From Oceanospirillum sp048265165 (GTDB taxonomy: Bacteria > Pseudomonadota > Gammaproteobacteria > Pseudomonadales > Halomonadaceae), in assembly GCF_048265165.1 (NCBI RefSeq), contig NZ_JBLXCD010000002.1:558001-622000 (forward strand): a stretch of 64,000 bases of DNA, read 5' to 3'. Positions 35,855 to 45,485 of this stretch are shown here, one piece after another. A program made the translations under genes and the position numbers. Below the pieces are notes generated by a model, which searched no databases, was not told the origin of the DNA, and saw only the letters and a list, made by a program, of their open reading frames with translations. How positions within the stretch are numbered: the first letter of the stretch is position 1; each line of letters opens with the position of its first letter.

Positions 35855-36559
35855 TTAACTTTTGTAACCTTTCTGTAAGGCCTGCCACAGTTCTTCAGGG
35901 ATGCTTTGTGCCTTAGTGAGCTTACAGACAGAACGATACAGCCTTGCCAGGTTTTGTTCTTGCCAGCCTCCCTGTTTCGGCATCTTCTTACAGCGATCAA
36001 AGTCGATCAGCCACACCTTTCCCTCCGGATTGACCAGAATGTTGTTGGCATTGAGGTCAACATGATTAAGCCCCCAGCGGTGAAAGCAGGCGATTGTTTT
36101 GCCAACCTCTTGCCATAGTAATACCTGATGATTATCTGACAGATAACCGGCAAAAGGGTGTGCATCAGGGATTCTTAGGGTGAGCAGGTCACCCTGGTAT
36201 AACAAGCCATGTTGAATCACCCGTGCTGCTATAGGTTTTGGGACGGGCAAGCCAGCCTGGTGCAGCTGGTAGGTGATATGAAACTCCCGCCAGGGCCGAC
36301 TTTCCTCCAGACCGGAAAACCAATATTTATCCTGGCTGATTTTGGCCATGAGCCCGCCACGCCGATAGTGACGAAGCAGGTAGTCTTTTCCATCCGGGTG
36401 TTGAATAAAGAAAGCCTGCCCCCGGCCTCCACTGGGCTCGGTCAGTCGCTGCTGCTTTTGCCAGTATTCTGGCTGAAAGAAAGTCGCATCAATTTGTGAC
36501 AGATGTTCCGCATCATATAGAATGTGCTGCTTCTTGGAGGAATATATCTCAATGGTCAT
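35855..36559 (-). CDS. kdkA: 3-deoxy-D-manno-octulosonic acid (Kdo) kinase
   Basis: Phosphorylates Kdo in the LPS inner core at the cytoplasmic face. Start at ATG 36559 gives 234 residues beginning MTIEIYSSKKQHILYD; the longer frame upstream runs through the divergent neighbour. Kinase-like motifs HVDLNANNIL (catalytic loop) and WLIDFDR (metal site) place it in the KdkA/WaaP group. KdkA is favoured over heptose kinases by length and by the nearby waaA. Its start overlaps head to head with the glycosyltransferase gene. Confidence 0.85.
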   Translation of the reverse strand: MTIEIYSSKKQHILYDAEHLSQIDATFFQPEYWQKQQRLTEPSGGRGQAFFIQHPDGKDYLLRHYRRGGLMAKISQDKYWFSGLEESRPWREFHITYQLHQAGLPVPKPIAARVIQHGLLYQGDLLTLRIPDAHPFAGYLSDNHQVLLWQEVGKTIACFHRWGLNHVDLNANNILVNPEGKVWLIDFDRCKKMPKQGGWQEQNLARLYRSVCKLTKAQSIPEELWQALQKGYKS

Positions 36560-37637
36560 GACTCGTTTCCGGAAAACACCGCCCCAAACTATCTGCCTGA
36601 TCAGGTTGTCTGCGTTGGGTGATGTGTCAAATGTCGTTCCTGTGGTGAAGCGCCTGCAACAGGTTTGGCCCGACACACGAATTGTCTGGGTGACGGGCAA
36701 GGCGGAGCACAGTTTACTTAAGGGTCTGGCAGGGGTCGAGTTTATTGTTTACGACAAATCGGCCGGTCTTAAAGGGATGCGTGAAATCTGGAAACAGCTT
36801 TCTGATACCCGGTTTGATCTGCTTTTACATATGCAGGCGGCGCTCAGGGCTTCGGTACTGTCCCTGGGTATAAAAGCTGACATTAAGTTGGGTTTCGACA
36901 AAGCCCGGGCAAAAGACTGGCAGTGGCTCTTTACCAACCAAAGAATCTTACCTCGGGACAAAAGCCATGTTGTCGAAGGGTTTTATGACTTTCTGAGTAC
37001 GCTGGGTATTGCACCAGAACGACCTGAAGATATGGAGTGGCAGCTACCGGTTTCCCCGGAGGCTATTGAAGAAGCCCGGCAGAAGTGCCCCTGCGATCGT
37101 TACGTTGTCATCTCCCCATGCTCCAGTGAGCGGGCCAGAAACTTTCGTAACTGGACATTGGATGGCTATGTCGAGGTTGTGGAGTATCTCTATCAGCAGT
37201 ATGGGCTAAAAGCTGTGATTACCGGCGGGAACAGGGATATTGAGCATTACTACGCCAAAGAAATTATGGAGCGATCAGGAACACCTGTGCTGAACCTTGT
37301 CGCTCAGACATCACTGCAGGGATTGGTTGCATTGATCCGGCGAGCCTCCCTTGTTATCGCCCCTGATTCGGGGCCGGTACATTTTGCTAATGCTGTGAAT
37401 ACGCCGGTTATCGGTTTGTTTGCCACTTCAAATGTTCAGCGAACAGGGCCGTATAAATGGCAGCAGTGGGTTGTTAATAAATACCCCGAGGCCGCGAAGA
37501 CCTATAAGCATAAATCTGTTGATCAGCTCTCTTGGGGAGAACGGGTGCGCCATCCACACGCAATGGAGCTAATACAAACCGGTGATGTTTTCCTCAAAAT
37601 TGATCAGTTGCTGGCGGATCATTCCTCGCAATCCTGA
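36552..37637 (+). CDS. Family 9 glycosyltransferase (LPS heptosyltransferase type)
   Basis: Probably adds an ADP-heptose-derived sugar to the LPS inner core. Start at ATG 36552, preceded by GGAGG with an 11-base spacing, gives about 361 residues; an ATG two codons on (36558) is also possible. N-terminal ICLIRLSALGDVSNVVPVV and C-terminal APDSGPVHFANAVNTPVIGLF are the GT9 acceptor and nucleotide-sugar motifs. Which heptosyltransferase (WaaC, WaaF or OpsX-like) cannot be decided. Shares an 8-base head-to-head overlap with kdkA. Confidence 0.85.
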   Translation: MVMTRFRKTPPQTICLIRLSALGDVSNVVPVVKRLQQVWPDTRIVWVTGKAEHSLLKGLAGVEFIVYDKSAGLKGMREIWKQLSDTRFDLLLHMQAALRASVLSLGIKADIKLGFDKARAKDWQWLFTNQRILPRDKSHVVEGFYDFLSTLGIAPERPEDMEWQLPVSPEAIEEARQKCPCDRYVVISPCSSERARNFRNWTLDGYVEVVEYLYQQYGLKAVITGGNRDIEHYYAKEIMERSGTPVLNLVAQTSLQGLVALIRRASLVIAPDSGPVHFANAVNTPVIGLFATSNVQRTGPYKWQQWVVNKYPEAAKTYKHKSVDQLSWGERVRHPHAMELIQTGDVFLKIDQLLADHSSQS

Positions 37638-37733
37638 TACCTAAGCCTGTTTGCGTTACTAAATTTATAGGTATACGCCTGACTCTCAGTTTTATGAGAG
37701 CCGAAATGACATCAAAAAAAGATTGAGTTATTT

Positions 37734-39011
37734 ATGAAGATTAACCGCAGTCTGTATAGCGCTATTCTGACACTGCTGTCACCGGTTTTGCTTTGGAAGG
37801 CAAAAAAAGAGAGTACTGAACTGAATCACTTCTCCGAGCGCCTTGGCTATACACCGGACCTACCGGATAAACCTGTGATCTGGCTGCATGCCGCTTCAGT
37901 TGGTGAAGTTATTGCAGCAGCACCCTTGATTGATCGTTTGCTGAAAGAGTATGAGCAGCATCAGCTGGTTGTTAGCACGATGACGGCTACAGGTGCCCGC
38001 CAGGCGAGAAAGGTACTGAAAGGCAAAGGCACGCAACTGATGATTCCGCTGGATCTACCCCGGTTTGCCAACCGTTTCCTGGATAATTTAAAGCCTGATA
38101 TTGCGATTATTATGGAGACAGAGATATGGCCAAATCTGATCCAGGGTTGCCATATACGCAGCATCCCTGTGGTATTCGCAAATGGTCGTCTATCGGATAA
38201 GTCACTGGTTAGCTACCGGAAATTTAAGGCAACAACCCAGGAGATACTGGCCAGTGTTTATGCGGTCGCTGCTAAGTCTGACGAAGATGCAAAACGCTTC
38301 ATGGAGCTTGGGGTTCCTATTGATAAAGTCAGCGTTACCGGCAGTATAAAGTTTGATATCGCACCTGATCCTGAGCTGCTGGAGAAAGGGCAGACACTTA
38401 AAAAGAGACTCTTTGGTGAGCGCCCGGTCTGGGTTGCCGGCAGTACGCATGCGGGTGAAGATGAGCGTTTGCTGGAGGCACATCAGCTTTTACTGAAAGA
38501 GCACTCTGATGTCGTTCTGATATTGGTTCCCCGGCATCCTCAACGTTTTGATTCTGTTGCGGATCTGATTGATTCTCAGGGTTTGTCATTTAAACGGCGT
38601 TCAGCAGACGACAGTTTTACTGAGAGAGACAGTGTTTTTTTAGCAGACACCATGGGCGAGTTGATGCTGATGTATGCCGCTTCAGATATTGCTTTTGTTG
38701 CCGGAAGCCTGATGCCCATTGGTGGGCATAATTTGTTGGAGCCCGCCTCGCTGGGTAAACCTGTGCTTTCAGGAGGACATCTGTTTAATTTCTCGGATGT
38801 CGCTGAAACCTTTGACCAGCATGGTGCTCTGACTCGATGCTCTGACCCCATGGATATTTTTACACAATTAAGGCCGATGATTGAGCTACCGGATTTGCGC
38901 CGGGAATTGGGCAAAAAAGCGTTTGAAGTCGTGGAAAGTAACCGGGGGGCTCTGGATAAGCAATTTACTATTATTCAGAAGGCAATGACTGAAGATAAGA
39001 GCTCACGATGA
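37734..39011 (+). CDS. waaA: 3-deoxy-D-manno-octulosonic acid transferase
   Basis: Adds Kdo to lipid IVA using CMP-Kdo at the inner membrane. 425 residues, as in E. coli. N-terminal membrane anchor, then WLHAASVGEV with the catalytic Glu, ETEIWPNLI and, late in the protein, GGHNLLEPA. Overlaps the next gene by four bases (ATGA at 39008-39011), so translation is coupled. Confidence 0.95.
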   Translation: MKINRSLYSAILTLLSPVLLWKAKKESTELNHFSERLGYTPDLPDKPVIWLHAASVGEVIAAAPLIDRLLKEYEQHQLVVSTMTATGARQARKVLKGKGTQLMIPLDLPRFANRFLDNLKPDIAIIMETEIWPNLIQGCHIRSIPVVFANGRLSDKSLVSYRKFKATTQEILASVYAVAAKSDEDAKRFMELGVPIDKVSVTGSIKFDIAPDPELLEKGQTLKKRLFGERPVWVAGSTHAGEDERLLEAHQLLLKEHSDVVLILVPRHPQRFDSVADLIDSQGLSFKRRSADDSFTERDSVFLADTMGELMLMYAASDIAFVAGSLMPIGGHNLLEPASLGKPVLSGGHLFNFSDVAETFDQHGALTRCSDPMDIFTQLRPMIELPDLRRELGKKAFEVVESNRGALDKQFTIIQKAMTEDKSSR

Positions 39012-39922
39012 AGAAGATAAAACGTCATATCAAGCATTTTTTAGAGCAGAGACTGACAAAATCCTTACTAAGCTTTCTTAGCCGTCGGTCATTAGCCCGG
39101 CTGCAGTCATGGGGTGGTTGGCTGGGTAAGCTGATGTATCGAAATAATACTAAGCTGGCCCGAATCACCCGCAAAAATCTGTCATTGGTTTATCCCGAGC
39201 TTGGGGAAGAGCAGCTGGAGGACCGGGTTAATAAGAGTCTTCAGGAAACAATGAAAATGGGTATGGAGTTAGGCCGCTGCTGGATTGCCCCGCTGGAAGA
39301 TATTATGTCCGACGTTAAAAATGTCTACGGTCTTGATGAGCTGAAAGCGCTTCATAACTCAGGGCAAAGCGTTATTGTTCTTGGACCTCATTTAGGTAAC
39401 TGGGAACTGTTCGGGCATTTTATTAACCAACACTTCACCTTTTCTGCGATGTATGCGCCCCAGAAAAATGAAGAGCTGGATCGTATTATTTATCATGGCC
39501 GGTCCCGGGCAGGAATGGAGATGGTTCCGGCAAACCTTAAAGGTGTTGCTAGCCTGCTAAAGTCACTGAAGCAAGGCGGTATTGTAGGAAGCCTCCCAGA
39601 TCAGGAACCAGATGATCGTTCGGGCGGTGTTTTTGCGCCTTTTATGGGTGTAGAGAGCTTCTCTCCGAAACTGGTAACCCGTCTGATCAGTAAAACCGGT
39701 GCGAAAGTGATGGCTGGTTTTGCAGAACGTCTGCCTGACGGGCAGGGCTTTAATATTCATTTTATTGCAGCTGATGATGGTATTTACAGCCCGGATGAGG
39801 TTCAGGCAGTAACGGCTATGAATCGTACGGTAGAACGGTTGGTTGCCATCGCCCCGGAGCAATATCAGTGGGAATATAAACGCTTTAAAACCCGTCCAGA
39901 GGGTGAAGCAAGGTTTTATTAG
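39008..39922 (+). CDS. LpxL/HtrB-type Kdo-dependent lipid A acyltransferase
   Basis: Likely adds a secondary acyl chain to Kdo2-lipid IVA at the inner membrane. 304 residues, with the HxxxxE catalytic motif H128-LGNW-E133 and the later LPDQEPDDRSGGVFAPFMG segment. The start overlaps the waaA stop, matching its use of the waaA product. Same family as the htrB-like gene found at this place in Pseudomonas. Confidence 0.88.
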   Translation: MKKIKRHIKHFLEQRLTKSLLSFLSRRSLARLQSWGGWLGKLMYRNNTKLARITRKNLSLVYPELGEEQLEDRVNKSLQETMKMGMELGRCWIAPLEDIMSDVKNVYGLDELKALHNSGQSVIVLGPHLGNWELFGHFINQHFTFSAMYAPQKNEELDRIIYHGRSRAGMEMVPANLKGVASLLKSLKQGGIVGSLPDQEPDDRSGGVFAPFMGVESFSPKLVTRLISKTGAKVMAGFAERLPDGQGFNIHFIAADDGIYSPDEVQAVTAMNRTVERLVAIAPEQYQWEYKRFKTRPEGEARFY

Positions 39923-39946
39923 GTGGCCTGCAAAAACTACGTAGGT

Positions 39947-39979
39947 AAAGAGCGATATTTCTCAGAGATATCGCTCTTT
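39947..39979 (+). terminator. Terminator between the LPS block and trkH
   Basis: 12-bp stem AAAGAGCGATAT/ATATCGCTCTTT (39947-39958, 39968-39979) with a 9-base loop and further T's. It serves the plus-strand LPS genes and may also stop the convergent trkH transcript. Confidence 0.88.
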
Positions 39980-40009
39980 TTTATTGAGGCAGGGTTGAGT
40001 CCGGGCGTG

Positions 40010-41458
40010 TTATCGACGCCAGAACATTGGCGTGAAGAGCACCAGCAGGGTAAAAATTTCCAGACGTCCAAGCAGCATAGCGACGATCAGAATCCACTTG
40101 GCTATATCGGGAATATTGCCATAGTGGGCAGCCACATCGCCGAGACCAGGCCCCAGGTTGTTCAAAGCTGAGCCAACAGCAGACCAGGCCGTTACCTGAT
40201 CCAGCCCTGTAGCTAAAAGCCCGATCAGCATTACCACAAAGAGCATCATATAGACGGAGAAAAATCCCCATACGGCTTCAATGACCCGATCAGGAACACT
40301 TCTGCCGCCAACCTTTACAGGAATAACCGCACTGGGGTGAATCAGGCGTTTAACTTCCCTTAAGCCCTGCTTAAGAATCAGCAAAACCCGGATAACCTTC
40401 ATGCCACCCCCGGTAGAGCCAGCGCAGCCACCCACAAAGGCAGCTAAGAAAAGGGTAAAGGGTAGTACACTGGGCCACTGTGAAAAGTCAGCGACACCAA
40501 ACCCCGTTGTTGTCGCAACCGATACAACCTCAAATAAACCGTTTCTGAATGAGTCTGCGAAGCTATAGGTACTGGTGAGCCAAAGAACTCCTATAGTGCT
40601 GACAGAGGTAAGGGTCATCAGAAACAGAAAGAATTTAAATTCAGGATCGTAAAAATAGTTTCGAACTGAGCGCTCCCGCCAGGCAAGAAAGTGCAGAGAG
40701 AAATTAACCGTAGAGATCAGCATGAAAACGATGCCAATTGACTCAATCGCAGCACTATCAAAGTGGCGGATACTGTCATCATGAGTAGAGAAACCGCCAA
40801 TGGCTACTGTAGAAAAACTATGGCTGACAGCATCAAATAAACTCATACCAGCGATCCAGTATGCACCGGCGCAAAGAAGCGTCAGAGTCAGGTAGATGTA
40901 CCAGAGTGCTTTAGCTGTTTCAGTAATTCGGGGTGTCAGTTTATTGTCTTTAACCGGGCCCGGAATCTCAGCGCGGTAGAGTTGCATGCCCCCAATTCCC
41001 AGCATCGGAAGAATGGCGACGGCCAGAACAATAATCCCCATACCTCCCAGCCATTGTAAAAGCTGGCGGTAGAAAAGGATGGATTTGGGAAGATCATCCA
41101 GGCCTGTGATCACTGTTGCACCTGTCGTGCTGAGCCCGGAAACCGACTCAAAAACGGCATCAGTAAAGCTCAGATCCGGCGTTTCTGTTAAAAACAGTGG
41201 AATGGAACCGAAAAGGCTCAGTACCGTCCAGAAAAGAACCACCACCAGAAAACCATCCCTTGTCCTCAGTTCCTTTCTCTCCCGCCGTACCGGCAGCCAG
41301 GTAAAGAACCCCGTAAAAAAGGTGATCGACATGCCGGTTATGAATGCCAGATGCGCGCCATCTTTGTAGAAGGCAGAGATCAGAATAGAGGGCATCATGG
41401 TGATGCTGAACAGCATCAGCAGCAGCCCCAGAATGCGCATGGTAATAACAATATTCAT
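40010..41458 (-). CDS. trkH: Trk potassium uptake system membrane subunit TrkH
   Basis: Potassium-translocating inner-membrane subunit. 482 residues with eight to ten membrane helices and four P-loop filter segments: SGLSTTGATV, FSTVAIGGFST, VATTTGFGVAD and ALNNLGPGLG. Follows trkA by 91 bases on the same strand. Confidence 0.96.
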   Translation of the reverse strand: MNIVITMRILGLLLMLFSITMMPSILISAFYKDGAHLAFITGMSITFFTGFFTWLPVRRERKELRTRDGFLVVVLFWTVLSLFGSIPLFLTETPDLSFTDAVFESVSGLSTTGATVITGLDDLPKSILFYRQLLQWLGGMGIIVLAVAILPMLGIGGMQLYRAEIPGPVKDNKLTPRITETAKALWYIYLTLTLLCAGAYWIAGMSLFDAVSHSFSTVAIGGFSTHDDSIRHFDSAAIESIGIVFMLISTVNFSLHFLAWRERSVRNYFYDPEFKFFLFLMTLTSVSTIGVLWLTSTYSFADSFRNGLFEVVSVATTTGFGVADFSQWPSVLPFTLFLAAFVGGCAGSTGGGMKVIRVLLILKQGLREVKRLIHPSAVIPVKVGGRSVPDRVIEAVWGFFSVYMMLFVVMLIGLLATGLDQVTAWSAVGSALNNLGPGLGDVAAHYGNIPDIAKWILIVAMLLGRLEIFTLLVLFTPMFWRR

Positions 41459-41549
41459 AGTTGCCGTATTTTATTCATAGTGACTGTGTTTGACTCATCG
41501 TAACGGTGTCTTATTCAGAGAGCGGTATTGCTGTCAGCAAATAACAGCA

Positions 41550-42923
41550 CTAGAAAAAGGTCAGGCCTACCTGGAACAGGCGTTCAACTTCGCGAATTTT
41601 ACGTTTATCCACCAGGAACATGATCACATGATCATCTTGCTGAACGATGACGTCATCGTGGGCGATAATTACTTCACCACTGCGTACGATTGCACCTATG
41701 GTGGTACCATCTGGCAGATCGATCTCTTCAATCGCTTTGCCGACTACTTTTGAACTTCGTTCGTCACCATGGGCAATGGCCTCAATGGCTTCAGCCGCAC
41801 CACGGCGTAGGGAGTGTACGTTAACAATATCACCACGACGGACATGGGTGAGCAGACTGCCGATCGTTGCCATCTGAGGTGATATCGCGATATCGATCTC
41901 ACCACCCTGAACCAGATCGACATAGGCCGCGTTGTTGATCAAGGTAAGTACTTTGCTGGCGCCAAGACGCTTCGCCAGCATGGAGGACATAATGTTGACT
42001 TCATCATCGTTGGTTAACGCGCAGAAAATATCAACCTCATCAATATTTTCTTCCACCAGCAGATCTTTATTAGTGGCACTACCGCGTAGCACAATCGTTC
42101 GGTCGAGTTTCTCCGAGAGCTCCTGACAGCGTGGCAGGCCGTATTCGATGATCTTAACCTGATACTCGTGTTCAAGCGCTTCTGCCAGACGTTCACCGAT
42201 ATTGCCGCCACCGGCGATCATAATGCGCTTATATTGGTGATCAACCTTACGCAGTTCGCTCATAACCGCATTGATATTATGGCGGGCCGCGATAAAGAAG
42301 ACTTCATCGTCCGCTTCGATGACCGTATTGCCTTGAGGAATAATCGGTCTATTACGGCGATAGATAGCTGCTACCCGGGTATCAACGTTAGGCATATGCT
42401 GGCGGAGGTAACCCAGCTCCTGACCCACTAAAGGGCCGCCATAATAAGCGCGTACCGCAACCAGCTGGGCAACACCGCCAGTGAAATCCAATACCTGAAG
42501 TGCTCCCGGGTATTGAATCAGGCGTTTAACGTGGTTGGTAACTACCTGTTCCGGGCTGATCAGCACATCAATTGGGATCGCTTCGGCACCAAACAGCCCC
42601 TTCCTGCCGGAATAGGCATTGGAGCGGACACGGGCGATTTTTGTAGGCGTGCGGAATAGGGTAAAGGCGATCTGACAGGCGATCATATTGACTTCATCGC
42701 TGTTGGTTACAGCGATCAGCATATCGCAATCTTCACCGCCAGCCTGACGCAAAACCGAAGGGTATGAGCCTTTTCCCTGTATCGTGCGGATATCAAAACG
42801 GTTCTGCAGTTCTCTTAACCGGGCTCCATCGGTATCAACTACGGTAATGTCATTTTCTTCAATGGCCAGGTTCTCAGCCAGAGTGCCGCCAACCTGGCCA
42901 GCACCCAGAATAATAATCTTCAT
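41550..42923 (-). CDS. trkA: Trk system potassium uptake regulatory protein TrkA
   Basis: Cytoplasmic NAD(H)/nucleotide-binding gating subunit. 457 residues (458 in E. coli): two Rossmann RCK-N domains starting MKIIILGAGQVGGTLAE and, near residue 233, RIMIAGGGNIGERLAE, each followed by a TrkA-C domain. Confidence 0.97.
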   Translation of the reverse strand: MKIIILGAGQVGGTLAENLAIEENDITVVDTDGARLRELQNRFDIRTIQGKGSYPSVLRQAGGEDCDMLIAVTNSDEVNMIACQIAFTLFRTPTKIARVRSNAYSGRKGLFGAEAIPIDVLISPEQVVTNHVKRLIQYPGALQVLDFTGGVAQLVAVRAYYGGPLVGQELGYLRQHMPNVDTRVAAIYRRNRPIIPQGNTVIEADDEVFFIAARHNINAVMSELRKVDHQYKRIMIAGGGNIGERLAEALEHEYQVKIIEYGLPRCQELSEKLDRTIVLRGSATNKDLLVEENIDEVDIFCALTNDDEVNIMSSMLAKRLGASKVLTLINNAAYVDLVQGGEIDIAISPQMATIGSLLTHVRRGDIVNVHSLRRGAAEAIEAIAHGDERSSKVVGKAIEEIDLPDGTTIGAIVRSGEVIIAHDDVIVQQDDHVIMFLVDKRKIREVERLFQVGLTFF

Positions 42924-43004
42924 TATCAGATCTCAGTTAATTCCGCTTGGGGTTTCCGCCCGCTTTGGGCTTTTGACAGGTAGCCTGTCATGTTTCCGCA
43001 GTTC

Positions 43005-44318
43005 TTACTGCTGTTCTGCAGGTTTTTGCAGTACAGCATAAAAGAAACCATCGTGTCCCTGAGACTGAGGCAACAACTGTTGACCAAAGCCTGTCTCGTG
43101 ACCAAAAGGCACCGCCTGGGGCCCGATTAGGTGGGCGTCAGAGGCTGATAAAAACTGCCGGATATTGCCTGAATTTTCCATGGATAAAACCGAGCAGGTA
43201 GCATAAACCAGGATGCCCCCCGGTTTAAGTGTTTTCCAGAGTAGCTGGAGCATCGATTGCTGTAACTCAGTTAATGCCGGAATATCTGCTTTACGGCGCA
43301 GCCATTTAATGTCCGGATGACGACGAATAACACCTGTTGCCGAGCAGGGTGCGTCCAGCAGAATACGATCGAAGAGTTGTCCGTCCCACCAGTTATCCAG
43401 GTCCGTAACATCTGAGCAGTGTAGCTCGGCATTCAGGCCAAGACGCTCGAAGTTCTCCTCCACACGCTGCAGGCGACGAGCTTCACTGTCGACCGCGACG
43501 ACAGATGCATCTGGCGCTCTCTCCAGAATGTGTGCTGTTTTTCCGCCGGGAGCACAGCAGGCATCTAATACCCGTTGACCGGGCTGCAATTGCAGTAACT
43601 GTACGGATAACTGAGCCGCTTCATCCTGAACGCTGATTACACCATCAGAAAAACCTGGTAATGAGGTTACATCCAGAGCCTTATCCAGCTGAATGCCGTC
43701 AGGGGAGTACTCACAGGCATTAGCATCAATCTGGGCTGCTGTCAGCTGATCCAGGTATTCGTCGCGGTTGGCCTTACTGTGATTGACCCTCAGGGTCATG
43801 GGAGGATGCAGGTTGTTCGCCTCAGCGATTTGCTGCCACTGCTCCGGCCAGTCTTCTTTCAGATGGTTCAGTAACCAGTTCGGGTGGGCCAGACGGGCAG
43901 CATCAGAGCGTTCAAGAGCTGTCAGAAGTTGTTCTCCTTCCCGCTGGAAACGTCGCAGGCAACCGTTAAGTACCCCTTTGGCCCACGGCTTTTTGATATC
44001 CACAGCACCTTGTACTGTTTCATTAATAGCGGCATGAGCAGGAATCCGCATATAGTGCAGCTGATAAAGACCGACAAGTAGCAGGAGGTCAATATCTCTG
44101 TCTTTAGCCTTGAACGGCTTTTCCAGCAGCTGGTTGCGAACCCCTTCCAGTTGAGTCAGCCAGCGTAATGTGCCGAAACAGAGTTCCTGTAGCAGCCCCC
44201 GATCCTGGTCAGGGACGTTGTCCAGGTGTTTCGGCAAGGTGGTAGACAGGGAATCTTGCTGTGAAACCACAGGTAAAAGCGCCTGCACTGCTGCGACACG
44301 AACATTGGGACGAGCCAT
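43005..44318 (-). CDS. rsmB: 16S rRNA (cytosine-967-C5)-methyltransferase
   Basis: Methylates C967 of 16S rRNA. 437 residues: an N-terminal NusB-like RNA-binding domain (1-140) and a SAM methyltransferase domain with DACCAPGGKTAHI, DAPCSATGVIRRHPD and ATCSVL, the last two carrying the two catalytic Cys. In the conserved def-fmt-rsmB-trkA order. Confidence 0.96.
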   Translation of the reverse strand: MARPNVRVAAVQALLPVVSQQDSLSTTLPKHLDNVPDQDRGLLQELCFGTLRWLTQLEGVRNQLLEKPFKAKDRDIDLLLLVGLYQLHYMRIPAHAAINETVQGAVDIKKPWAKGVLNGCLRRFQREGEQLLTALERSDAARLAHPNWLLNHLKEDWPEQWQQIAEANNLHPPMTLRVNHSKANRDEYLDQLTAAQIDANACEYSPDGIQLDKALDVTSLPGFSDGVISVQDEAAQLSVQLLQLQPGQRVLDACCAPGGKTAHILERAPDASVVAVDSEARRLQRVEENFERLGLNAELHCSDVTDLDNWWDGQLFDRILLDAPCSATGVIRRHPDIKWLRRKADIPALTELQQSMLQLLWKTLKPGGILVYATCSVLSMENSGNIRQFLSASDAHLIGPQAVPFGHETGFGQQLLPQSQGHDGFFYAVLQKPAEQQ

Positions 44319-44403
44319 AAAATATACCGCCGTAATCTGCTAAAAAGCCCCTGCAAAAGCAGAGGCCGGACTATTCAATCAACGCCTGTGATACCAGAGA
44401 GAG

Positions 44404-45360
44404 CTATGATCCTAGCTGGGTTTCACCGGGCACAAACAGGTTTTTACCTGAGTTTAAGATATCCACAACCGAAAGTGCTTTTTTACCCGGCAGTTGCAGG
44501 TTCTTTATACACAGGGAGCCTTGACCACACGCAATGCGCAGGCCGGATTTATCGATACTGATGACCGTTCCCGGTGCCAGATCTGAGGCATTAGTTTCTG
44601 GCTCTGCCTGCCAGATACGTAGGGTCTGGCCATCCAGTGTCGTCCAGGATACAGGCCAGGGATTAAAGGCACGAATACAGCGGTCAATAAAAGCAGCATC
44701 TTTCGACCAGTCGATCTCAGCTTCAGCCTTGCTCAGTTTCTCAGCATAGTTTGCCAGCTTATCATCCTGTACTTCCGGTGAGAGAGTGCCTTTTGCCAGT
44801 CCATCAACTGCCTGCTTCAGCGCTTCACCGCCCTGGTCTGCCAGTTTGTCATGCAGGGTCTGAGATGTTTCATCTGCTGCGATATCAAGACGGGTTTTTA
44901 GCAGCATAGGGCCGGTGTCCAGGCCTGCTTCCATCTGCATAATAGTCACACCGGTTTCCTTATCACCCTGCCAGATAGCACGTTGAATCGGAGCAGCACC
45001 GCGCCAGCGCGGCAAGAGGGAACCGTGGACATTAATGCAACCCAGGCGGGGGGTATCCAGTACTACCTGAGGCAGAATAAGACCATAGGCTACGACCACC
45101 ATCAGATCGGCATTATGGCTGGCCAGAACCTGTTGAGCTTCTTCATCCCGCAAAGAAACCGGCTGATGAACCGGAATGCCATGCTCCAGCGCCAGTGCTT
45201 TAACCGGAGTCGGTGCCAGTTTGCGGCCGCGACCCGCCGGGCGATCCGGTTGGCTGTAAACGGCGACAACCTCATGGCGAGTTTCTAGCAGAGCAGTCAG
45301 AGAGTGCACTGCAAACTCAGGGGTTCCGGCAAAAATAATGCGCAGGGAATCAGATGTCAT
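44404..45360 (-). CDS. fmt: Methionyl-tRNA formyltransferase
   Basis: Formylates initiator Met-tRNA with 10-formyl-THF. From ATG 45360 the product is 318 residues and starts MTSDSLRIIFAGTPEFA; the longer frame is unlikely. The HGSLLPRWRGAAPIQRAI motif and the C-terminal OB-fold are present. Follows def, the deformylase, by 125 bases. Confidence 0.96.
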   Translation of the reverse strand: MTSDSLRIIFAGTPEFAVHSLTALLETRHEVVAVYSQPDRPAGRGRKLAPTPVKALALEHGIPVHQPVSLRDEEAQQVLASHNADLMVVVAYGLILPQVVLDTPRLGCINVHGSLLPRWRGAAPIQRAIWQGDKETGVTIMQMEAGLDTGPMLLKTRLDIAADETSQTLHDKLADQGGEALKQAVDGLAKGTLSPEVQDDKLANYAEKLSKAEAEIDWSKDAAFIDRCIRAFNPWPVSWTTLDGQTLRIWQAEPETNASDLAPGTVISIDKSGLRIACGQGSLCIKNLQLPGKKALSVVDILNSGKNLFVPGETQLGS

Positions 45361-45445
45361 TAGTGGATCTCCACGAAAAGTAACGATCAGTAAAGTCACC
45401 TGCTTCCGACAGCCGGTAGCATAATCAGCTTTGCCAGAAACAGAA

Positions 45446-45467
45446 CAGGCCAGCGGTGGCTGGCCTG
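45446..45467 (-). terminator. Hairpin between def and fmt
   Basis: Perfect 9-bp GC-rich stem CAGGCCAGC/GCTGGCCTG (45446-45454, 45459-45467) with a GGTG loop, 19 bases after the def stop. The T-run is interrupted, so it may act as an attenuator or RNA stabiliser rather than a full stop. Confidence 0.45.
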
Positions 45468-45485
45468 GCAGAAAGAAAATCGGTT

